Source: CAYPZU01 sp964415395
GTDB taxonomy: Bacteria; Chlamydiota; Chlamydiia; Chlamydiales; SM23-39
Direction: 5' to 3'
DNA length: 19,380 bases
Assembly: GCA_964415395.1 (NCBI GenBank)
Contig: CAYPZU010000040.1
Span: 1-19,380, forward strand
The notes below the pieces were generated by a model. It did not search any database. It was not told the origin of the DNA and worked only from the letters and a program-made list of their open reading frames with translations. Positions 14,157 through 19,380 of the stretch are shown here, one piece after another (the stretch's first letter is position 1; each line of letters begins with the position of its first letter). The position numbers were made by a program, and so were the translations under genes.

Positions 14157-15116
14157 ATGTTAAAACCACTGTTTGATGAGCAGCGGCGCATCCTCGGCAA
14201 ATTCTTCGATGCGATCGACATTACTTCCGCCGAAAAAGTCCTGCAGAAGCTGATTGCGTGCAAGGGAATCGTCATCCTCTCCGGCGTCGGAAAAAGCGGC
14301 CATATCGCCCAGAAAATTTCGACCACCTTTCTGTCTACGGGGACGCGCTCGTTTTTTCTCTCCCCCTCCGATGCGCTTCATGGCGACATCGGCTTCGTCT
14401 CCTCTCAGGATCTATTCATCGCTTTCAGCAAATCAGGAGAGTCGCAGGAACTCCTTGAAATCATCCCGCATATCCAAAAACGGGGCGCCTCTGCGATCGC
14501 CATCGTCTCTCAGCCGCACTCGCGCCTCGCCCAGGCCGCCGATCTCTCGGTCGTCCTCCCGATCGAGCGGGAGCTTTGCCCCTACGATCTGGCCCCCACT
14601 ACCTCCACTGCTGCGCAGCTCCTATTCGGCGACTGCCTTGCTATCGCCCTCATGCAGGCGAAAGGCTTTTCGATCTCCGATTTCGCCGCCAACCATCCAG
14701 CGGGACTCCTCGGCCGCAAGATCACGCTTAAAGTCTACGATCTCATGCTCAAAGGGGACTCCCTCCCCCTTTGCTCTCCGGACGACCGGCTTATCGACGT
14801 CCTCCATGAGCTTTCCGGGAAAAAATGCGGCTGCCTGCTCGTCGTCGACGCCCAGCAAAAGCTTCTCGGCATTTTTACCGACGGCGACCTGCGCAGATCC
14901 ATCCAAAATCAGGGCGCCGACGCGCTTCAAACGCGCCTTTCCGCCCTCATGACGCCCGCTCCCAAAACCATCGCCTCTACCCACCTGGCCTTCGAAGCCA
15001 TGAAGCGGATGGAGGAAGACCCCTCCCGCCTCATCACCGTCCTCCCCGTCGTCGAAGAGGGAAAAGTGCTTGGGCTTCTACGCATGCACGACATCGTCCA
15101 ATCCGGCCTCCACTAA
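14157..15116 (+). CDS. kdsD: D-arabinose 5-phosphate isomerase (KpsF/KdsD)
   Basis: A 319 aa isomerase converting ribulose 5-phosphate to arabinose 5-phosphate, the first step of Kdo synthesis for lipopolysaccharide. The N-terminal SIS domain (residues ~20-190) has GVGKSGHIAQKI (43-54), SDALHGDIGF with His75, SKSGES (91-96), ELCPYDLAPTTSTAAQLLFG (139-158) and NHPAGLLGRK with His180, matching the catalytic histidines of the family. Two CBS domains follow (about 195-250 and 262-319). The length is typical (320-330 aa). It starts 77 bp from the divergent icd gene and has no convincing Shine-Dalgarno site. As I recall, kpsF lies beside a stand-alone E2 gene in Chlamydia; here three extra genes separate them. 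Confidence 0.94.
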   Translation: MLKPLFDEQRRILGKFFDAIDITSAEKVLQKLIACKGIVILSGVGKSGHIAQKISTTFLSTGTRSFFLSPSDALHGDIGFVSSQDLFIAFSKSGESQELLEIIPHIQKRGASAIAIVSQPHSRLAQAADLSVVLPIERELCPYDLAPTTSTAAQLLFGDCLAIALMQAKGFSISDFAANHPAGLLGRKITLKVYDLMLKGDSLPLCSPDDRLIDVLHELSGKKCGCLLVVDAQQKLLGIFTDGDLRRSIQNQGADALQTRLSALMTPAPKTIASTHLAFEAMKRMEEDPSRLITVLPVVEEGKVLGLLRMHDIVQSGLH

Positions 15117-15221
15117 AATTTTACAGCTTTTTCGCAGGCGTTTTGAGAGACAGGGCCAGATATTTTCGTTGCAGATATGTTTTCGGATCGCAACAATTGA
15201 AGATGAAAACTGAGGAATCTC

Positions 15222-16517
15222 ATGCTCGACGTCTATTCTGCAAATCTCCTGTTCATCCTGATTTTTGCTATAGGGTATCTCGGGATCATTTTCGAAACGG
15301 GCCTGAAAGTGAACAAGACCGCCTCTGCCCTGATCATGGCGGTGCTCACCTGGACGGTTCTGTTCATCGTCAAAGGCCATCGGCTCGCTGAAGACGTCGG
15401 CGCCCTAGGAGAAAAACTGAATGAAATCAGCCAGATTATCTTCTTCCTGATGGGCGCGATGACACTCGTAGAGGTGGTCGACTCCCACAAAGGGTTCAAG
15501 ATCATCACGGACCTCATCCAGACCAATTCCAAGAAAAGAATGCTTTGGACGATCGGGGTGATCACTTTTTTTCTTTCCGCCGTACTCGATAACCTGACGA
15601 CGACGATCGTGATGATTTCCCTTTTGAGAAAGCTCGTTCCCGACCGGAACGACCGAATGATATTGGGCTCGATGGTCGTAATCGCAGCCAACGCAGGCGG
15701 CGCCTGGACCCCGATCGGCGACGTCACGACGACCATGCTTTGGATCAACGGCAACATCACGACCCTCAACGTCATGAAAGCCCTTTTCATCCCCAGCCTG
15801 ATGGGCCTTGTCATTGCGCTCGTTCTTCTTGGCTGGAACCTCAAGGGAACCTATCCGAGGCTGGTGCAGAGAGCGCATGAAGAAGCAGTCGAGCCGGGCG
15901 CCCGCCTGATTTTCTTCTGCGGCATCGGCGCGCTTATTTTCGTCCCCATTTTCAAAGCGCTGACTGGTCTGCCTCCTTTTATGGGAATTATTTTAGGTCT
16001 CGGGGTTGTGTGGCTCGTCACCGACCTGATGCATGCCCCTCATGAGACGAGGCAGCATCTCAGAATTCCGTTCATTCTGACCCGAATCGACACGTCGGGC
16101 ATCCTCTTTTTCTTCGGGATCCTGCTTTGCATCAGCGCGCTCGATGTCATCGGCATTCTCGGAGAGCTGGCCCAGTATCTGGACCGGACGATTCATAACC
16201 TTCCCGTGATCGCGACCCTGACGGGATTGATTTCGGCTGTGATCGACAACGTTCCCCTCGTGGCGGCGGGGATGGGGATGTATGATATGCAAACCTATCC
16301 GGTCGACTCTACTTTCTGGCAAATGCTCGCCTATTGCGCAGGAACGGGCGGCAGCATCCTGATCATTGGATCTGCAGCCGGCGTCGCTTTGATGGGGATG
16401 GAGAAGGTCGATTTCATGTGGTATCTAAAAAAAATCAGCGGGATCGCGCTTACCAGCTACCTTGGCGGCGTAGCTGTTTACCTCATCCAGGAAGCGTTTT
16501 TGGGCATGTTTTTCTAG
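15222..16517 (+). CDS. nhaD: NhaD-type Na+/H+ antiporter
   Basis: A 431 aa inner-membrane protein of the ion transporter superfamily with about eleven hydrophobic segments. Two inverted-repeat halves are visible. The first contains SAVLDNLTTTIVMISLL (about 119-135) and GGAWTPIGDVTTTMLW. The second contains the matching SAVIDNVPLVAAG and GTGGSILIIGSAAGVALMG. These Asp-Asn helix-break motifs and Thr/Gly-rich loops are characteristic of NhaD/ArsB relatives and form the cation site. The family exchanges sodium (or lithium) for protons and would help maintain or use a sodium gradient. GAGGA-like TGAGGA (15211-15216) lies about five bases before the ATG at 15222. The stop overlaps the convergent outer membrane protein gene through a shared CTAG (16514-16517). 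Confidence 0.92.
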   Translation: MLDVYSANLLFILIFAIGYLGIIFETGLKVNKTASALIMAVLTWTVLFIVKGHRLAEDVGALGEKLNEISQIIFFLMGAMTLVEVVDSHKGFKIITDLIQTNSKKRMLWTIGVITFFLSAVLDNLTTTIVMISLLRKLVPDRNDRMILGSMVVIAANAGGAWTPIGDVTTTMLWINGNITTLNVMKALFIPSLMGLVIALVLLGWNLKGTYPRLVQRAHEEAVEPGARLIFFCGIGALIFVPIFKALTGLPPFMGIILGLGVVWLVTDLMHAPHETRQHLRIPFILTRIDTSGILFFFGILLCISALDVIGILGELAQYLDRTIHNLPVIATLTGLISAVIDNVPLVAAGMGMYDMQTYPVDSTFWQMLAYCAGTGGSILIIGSAAGVALMGMEKVDFMWYLKKISGIALTSYLGGVAVYLIQEAFLGMFF

Positions 16518-17527
16518 AAATCTGTCTGGAGCCTGAGCGAGAACCCGTTTAAGGAAAAATCGCCGCGGGAAACGGCCTGGGAAGCGTAAGCGGGTCCAGC
16601 CGTAAAGAAGCGGCGGAGCTGATTCATGTCCCACCATTCGTGGAATTCATAGGCCAGGCGCGATTCGATACGGAATTGCTCCTTTTTAAAAGAACGGGCC
16701 CAGCGCACTCCGAGGGCCATCTCGGCATTCGGGATCATCCGGTCGATTTTTTCTGCCAATTCGTAGCCTTCCGTCGTCCCCTGGGAAAGCTGCTGGGCGA
16801 GTGTGAATTCTCCCCAAAGCACGGCGGCGGACAGATTGGAAAAGAGAGCCCAATACCTTCCCATTTTCCATTCGCTGCCGATTCCGCCGCGCAGGCCAAG
16901 CCCTGCAAAATCGTTGTCGTTATGTGAAACCGCACCCCATTTTGCCCCGAAAAGTCCGCCATAGTTAATAGAAAAATGCTGGTCGATGAAAGCGATCCGG
17001 ACGCCGAAGTGGGGCCATGCTGAAAATGAATGGCTGATCTGGAAGCTTTTCTCCATTTCTGCGTCAAGGAGGTTGTAATTTGCGTTCCAGACCGCGTGGG
17101 CTGACTGCTGGGTTGGGGAGGGGAAACCTGTTGGAAGAAGCCAGAGGGGGATCAACGTTCCTCCGCCTATAGCGGAAGCCTGTTTGGAGTTTGCGATTTT
17201 CAGCCAGCTCCAGACGATATCGAATTTCCATGCGTCTTGTCCTCGCAGGAAAGCGATCCCAACCCGCATTCCGGGATTGAATCCATAATCTCCATGATGG
17301 CTTGAAAAACCGAAGGTCCTGCTCGAAGTGAGCGTATTGGGAGCTCCGTTGGAATCTTCAATGGCGAATTGAAGACCATCTTCTTTTGCCTGAAGAAGCA
17401 GTCCTTCAGCGAAAAGAGAAAAGTCCCTTTGATCTTTGAGAAGGGGTTTATCGTTCGGGTAGAAGGCAAAAGGGGAGTCTGCGATCAGGGCGAAGGGGAG
17501 AAAGGCGGCGGCGAGGAACCGTTTCAT
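16514..17527 (-). CDS. MOMP-like (Lpg1974 family) outer membrane protein, cysteine-free paralogue
   Basis: A 337 aa predicted outer membrane beta-barrel. MKRFLAAAFLPFALIA is a signal peptide. The mature part resembles Legionella-MOMP/Lpg1974-type porins, with EGLLLQAKEDGLQFAI, the GGGTLIPLW strand, HFGVRIAFIDQHFS, HNDNDFAGLGLRGGIGSEW, AYEFHEWWDMNQL and a C-terminal strand SLNGFSLRLQTDF ending in Phe, the usual BAM signal. It aligns along its whole length with the protein encoded just upstream (17623-18774), so the pair is a tandem duplication. Unlike that paralogue, it contains no cysteine at all. It starts 46 nt below the terminator hairpin of the upstream gene, so it is expressed either by read-through or from a short promoter. 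The upstream TATGTG-like hexamer is weak, and no strong Shine-Dalgarno site is seen. Confidence 0.88.
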   Translation of the reverse strand: MKRFLAAAFLPFALIADSPFAFYPNDKPLLKDQRDFSLFAEGLLLQAKEDGLQFAIEDSNGAPNTLTSSRTFGFSSHHGDYGFNPGMRVGIAFLRGQDAWKFDIVWSWLKIANSKQASAIGGGTLIPLWLLPTGFPSPTQQSAHAVWNANYNLLDAEMEKSFQISHSFSAWPHFGVRIAFIDQHFSINYGGLFGAKWGAVSHNDNDFAGLGLRGGIGSEWKMGRYWALFSNLSAAVLWGEFTLAQQLSQGTTEGYELAEKIDRMIPNAEMALGVRWARSFKKEQFRIESRLAYEFHEWWDMNQLRRFFTAGPAYASQAVSRGDFSLNGFSLRLQTDF

Positions 17528-17561
17528 AACTCAACACATATCAGAAAGGGAGGTATTTAGA

Positions 17562-17593
17562 GGAAAAGAAAAAGGCCCTGTTTGCACAGGGCC
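17562..17593 (-). terminator. Rho-independent terminator of the cysteine-containing MOMP-like gene
   Basis: A perfect 8 bp stem (17574-17581 with 17586-17593, GGCCCTGT/ACAGGGCC) closes a 4-base loop. On the minus strand it is followed at once by a U-rich run (TTTTTCTTTTCC). It begins about 30 nt after the stop of the 17623-18774 gene and is the clearest terminator in the window. Confidence 0.85.
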
Positions 17594-17622
17594 CTTGCAA
17601 AATTGAAAGCTAGAGACTCAAC

Positions 17623-18774
17623 TTACATGTCGAACTGCAGTCTGAGAGAGAAGCCGCTCAGGGAGAGGTCGCCTCTGCTGACTACATCGTTTGGATAAGC
17701 TCCTCCGCCAGTTGCCATGCCGCCGTTTGTGCCTGCAGCGCCATAGAATTTGCGGATATTGAGCTGGTTCCACCAGTAGTGGAATTCATACGCAGCTCTT
17801 AAGCCTACATGATATTTGTTTTTGTCGAAGTGCTTGCCCCAGCCAAGACCAAGGACGATTTCCATGTTCGGGACGTTCATATAATGATCGTCGTCGAGAT
17901 CGAAACCTTGGTTGTCTTGTGGGAAAGTCAGGTGCTGGTCGATATCGAACTTGCTGTACAAGAGCGATGTCGCAAAGTTGCCGAAGAGGCAGAAGCCTTT
18001 GCCGAGGATCCAGTCTGAGTCAAAGCCAGCGCGTGCGCCGAAGCCCCAGAAATCGTTATCCGAGTGATGGACCCAGCGGGTTGTTTGGCCGCTTGCCTGT
18101 CCGCTGTAATCGCAAGAATAGTGCTGGTCGATCCATGCGCCTCTAACCCCAAAGTGAGGATTCATCACGAGGTAGCGGCTGACATGGTAAGGTTTGCCCA
18201 GGCGGATATCCAATGTGTTGTAATGTCCGTCCCAAACAGCGCTTGTTCTTGGGTTGATCAGCTGAGCGGTAGGCGTATCGTTGCCAACACCCCAGAGAGG
18301 GATGATCGTCCCGCCGCCAGTTGTAACGTTCAGGCGTTTGTAGTCGCTGAGTTTCAGGTAGGTCCAGTTGAAGTCGAGGTTCCACGCATCGTGATCGAGG
18401 TAGAAGCCTGCGCCGACTCGTGCGCCCCAGTTGTAATCCCAATCGGAATGGTCGTTGGAAAATCCTTCGACTTCTCCGTTGGTAATTGGCGCGCCGTGGC
18501 CGTTCGTATCGGTGATTCCCCACTGCATTCCATCTTGTTTGGCTTGCATTGCAAGGCCATCAACATGGAAATAGAAATCTCTTGGGCAGTTCAGGTTCAT
18601 ATCAAATGGGTAAGCAAAAGCGAATGGGCCTGGTTTAGGCTCTTCGCAGCATACCGGCGGCGGTGGTGTGTCACAGGGTCCTCTAGGGATCGCGTACAGA
18701 CTAGCTGTTGCCATAAAGACGGCAACAGAGGACGCTAGCACCCTGCCGAACGAGTTGTTCCAGTTCAAATGCAT
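17623..18774 (-). CDS. MOMP-like (Lpg1974 family) outer membrane protein with cysteines
   Basis: A 383 aa predicted major outer membrane porin-like protein. The signal peptide is residues 1-28 (MHLNWNNSFGRVLASSVAVF then MATASLYA, cleavage before IPRG). The mature N-terminus is Pro- and Cys-rich (Cys34, Cys42, Cys43, then Cys63), with further cysteines at 221 and 262. Family blocks include GLAMQAKQDGMQWGITDTNG, GGGTIIPLWG, HFGVRGAWIDQHYSCDYSG, HHSDNDFWGFGARAGFDSDW and AYEFHYWWNQLNI. The last strand is LSGFSLRLQFDM, ending in Met rather than Phe. The ATG at 18774 is chosen because GGAGA (18781-18785) lies six bases before it; the ATG at 18780 would abut the site, and a further upstream extension is not supported. 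It carries its own terminator and a promoter-like site with a long leader, as expected of an abundant protein. Confidence 0.9.
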   Translation of the reverse strand: MHLNWNNSFGRVLASSVAVFMATASLYAIPRGPCDTPPPPVCCEEPKPGPFAFAYPFDMNLNCPRDFYFHVDGLAMQAKQDGMQWGITDTNGHGAPITNGEVEGFSNDHSDWDYNWGARVGAGFYLDHDAWNLDFNWTYLKLSDYKRLNVTTGGGTIIPLWGVGNDTPTAQLINPRTSAVWDGHYNTLDIRLGKPYHVSRYLVMNPHFGVRGAWIDQHYSCDYSGQASGQTTRWVHHSDNDFWGFGARAGFDSDWILGKGFCLFGNFATSLLYSKFDIDQHLTFPQDNQGFDLDDDHYMNVPNMEIVLGLGWGKHFDKNKYHVGLRAAYEFHYWWNQLNIRKFYGAAGTNGGMATGGGAYPNDVVSRGDLSLSGFSLRLQFDM

Positions 18775-18780
18775 AGACAT

Positions 18781-18785
18781 TCTCC
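18781..18785 (-). promoter_or_regulatory. Ribosome binding site deciding the MOMP-like start
   Basis: GGAGA on the minus strand is six bases from the ATG at 18774 but directly touches the ATG at 18780, which favours the inner start. Confidence 0.7.
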
Positions 18786-18873
18786 AGTTTTCTTGTTTCA
18801 GAGGCAGCTTCAAGCACCCCAATCTATCCAGGGCCCGCCCTCTTTTCTTTCAAACGTCCTTGGTGGAAATTCC

Positions 18874-18889
18874 TTGAGTCTTTGAGTCT
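18874..18889. repeat. Two tandem copies of an 8-base unit in the MOMP-like leader
   Basis: TTGAGTCT occurs twice without a gap (18874-18881 and 18882-18889), about 100 bp before the start codon and within the predicted untranslated leader. Its role is unknown; a short regulatory repeat or a chance duplication are both possible. Confidence 0.6.
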
Positions 18890-18926
18890 CAGGGACCTTC
18901 CCCATAGGGTTGGTTTTTCAATCATG

Positions 18927-18956
18927 ACAATAAGTATTTCTAATTTATCTTGGCAA
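18927..18956 (-). promoter_or_regulatory. Candidate promoter of the MOMP-like gene
   Basis: On the minus strand TTGCCA (18951-18956; five of six -35 bases) and TATTGT (18927-18932; four of six -10 bases) are 18 nt apart within a strongly AT-rich stretch. Transcription would start near 18920 and leave a leader of about 145 nt. This is the best promoter-like match upstream of the gene. Confidence 0.45.
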
Positions 18957-19285
18957 TAAAAATTTCACTTTCAGCGATTGGATGGCGAATTTTCATTCGA
19001 TAAATGTCTAGCCGCATGTACAAATCCGTTCATCTCTCGCCAAATCCGCCGCCAGGTTCTCTGATGCGGTGGAGATCTTTGGGAGTCGAGCCATCGTTTA
19101 ATTGTTGTCTTTAGGCGAGTCGAAACACTGAGAGCGATCAGTAACGATAGGAACGATGTAGAAAAAAAGGAGGGTGATCGGGCGTTGGGGCGTGAGCGGG
19201 AGTCTGATCTATTGCGGAAGGGGACTGTAGGGATCAAGTTGCCGTTCGATCGTTGTTTTGAGGTGAGCCTAGCCCGTATCAGCTA
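18957..19285. other. Stretch without a convincing gene
   Basis: All six frames are broken by stops or lack a good start. The longest open frame (minus strand, 18971-19237) begins only with TTG, has no ribosome binding site and shows Arg/Ser-rich low-complexity residues with no family features. No tRNA, rRNA, CRISPR or insertion-sequence ends are seen. The segment may be intergenic or a decayed gene. Confidence 0.5.
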
Positions 19286-19380
19286 TTAGTATCGATGAGA
19301 CCGTTCATAGCTCACCGGCGTTGGCCGTATAAGAAGAGACAGGATAGGCAAGATCGCAATCCCACCCCAGAAAAGATGCT
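19286..19380 (-). CDS. Possible C-terminal end of a membrane protein, truncated by the window edge
   Basis: A minus-strand frame enters from the right edge and ends at a double stop (TAA at 19286-19288, followed by TAG). It gives about 30 residues: FWGGIAILPILSLLIRP, a plausible final membrane helix, then a short polar tail ending SHRY. This pattern resembles the end of multi-helix transporters such as DHA2-type MFS proteins, but 30 residues cannot establish identity. The frame could also be open by chance. Confidence 0.35.
   Translation of the reverse strand, partial: HLFWGGIAILPILSLLIRPTPVSYERSHRY

Noticed and set aside
15117..15221. Gap between kdsD and nhaD searched for a promoter and terminator
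   Set aside because: Only poorly spaced -35-like and -10-like words and no stable hairpin were found, although a separate nhaD promoter remains possible.
18971..19237. An 88-codon minus-strand open frame
   Set aside because: It starts with TTG, lacks a ribosome binding site and shows only Arg/Ser-rich low-complexity sequence. A decayed transposase was considered but no motif supports it.
19220..19265. A GTTCGATC sequence resembling a tRNA T-loop
   Set aside because: The flanking bases do not form a T-stem, and no acceptor or anticodon arm can be drawn.
19295..19380. A short basic open frame on the plus strand running off the edge (MRPFIAHRRWPYKK...)
   Set aside because: It is under 30 codons, has no ribosome binding site and lies opposite the more plausible hydrophobic minus-strand frame.

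Overview
The window reads as a chromosomal segment from a member of the Chlamydiota, most likely an environmental (amoeba- or animal-associated) lineage rather than Chlamydia itself. The support is a set of neighbours that I recall lying close together in Chlamydia: lspA, a class I methyltransferase, a SpoU/TrmH methyltransferase, an E2 acyltransferase and kpsF/kdsD. Two tandem outer membrane proteins of the Lpg1974/MOMP-like kind and a filamentous-haemagglutinin-type exoprotein add to this. Isocitrate dehydrogenase and GmhA, which I recall Chlamydiaceae lacking, point to a lineage with broader metabolism. The assignment is an inference from gene content; no database search was possible.

Layout. 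Positions 1-4367 (+) hold a tightly overlapping chain: 3' part of lspA, an unknown gene, cinA, an RlmI-like methyltransferase, a TrmH/SpoU methyltransferase and an RluA-type pseudouridine synthase. Positions 4396-7566 (+) encode a large secreted protein with a TPS/haemagglutination-activity domain. Its 3' end overlaps asd, which runs on the minus strand (7511-8542). From 22 bp beyond asd, gmhA-lpxK-E2 (8565-11281, +) follow, each overlapping the next by 23 nt. Next come an unknown two-fold duplicated protein (11366-12052, +) and, convergent with it, icd plus an unknown gene (14079-12077, -). kdsD (14157-15116, +) diverges from icd. nhaD (15222-16517, +) converges on two tandem minus-strand outer membrane protein genes (17527-16514 and 18774-17623), which are separated by a clear rho-independent terminator. 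Positions 18775-19285 show no convincing gene, and a possible membrane-protein C-terminus enters from the right edge.

Shared themes. Much of the window serves the cell envelope: LspA (lipoproteins), Asd (diaminopimelate/lysine), GmhA (heptose), LpxK (lipid A), KdsD (Kdo), two porin-like proteins and the exoprotein. A second theme is RNA modification (three enzymes in a row). A third is central metabolism and ion balance (E2, Icd, NhaD).

The most unusual points are: several genes without a Shine-Dalgarno site but with a -10-like hexamer just before the ATG; an internally duplicated unknown protein; a CinA with a shortened N-terminal domain; and paired outer membrane paralogues of which one has six cysteines and the other none.
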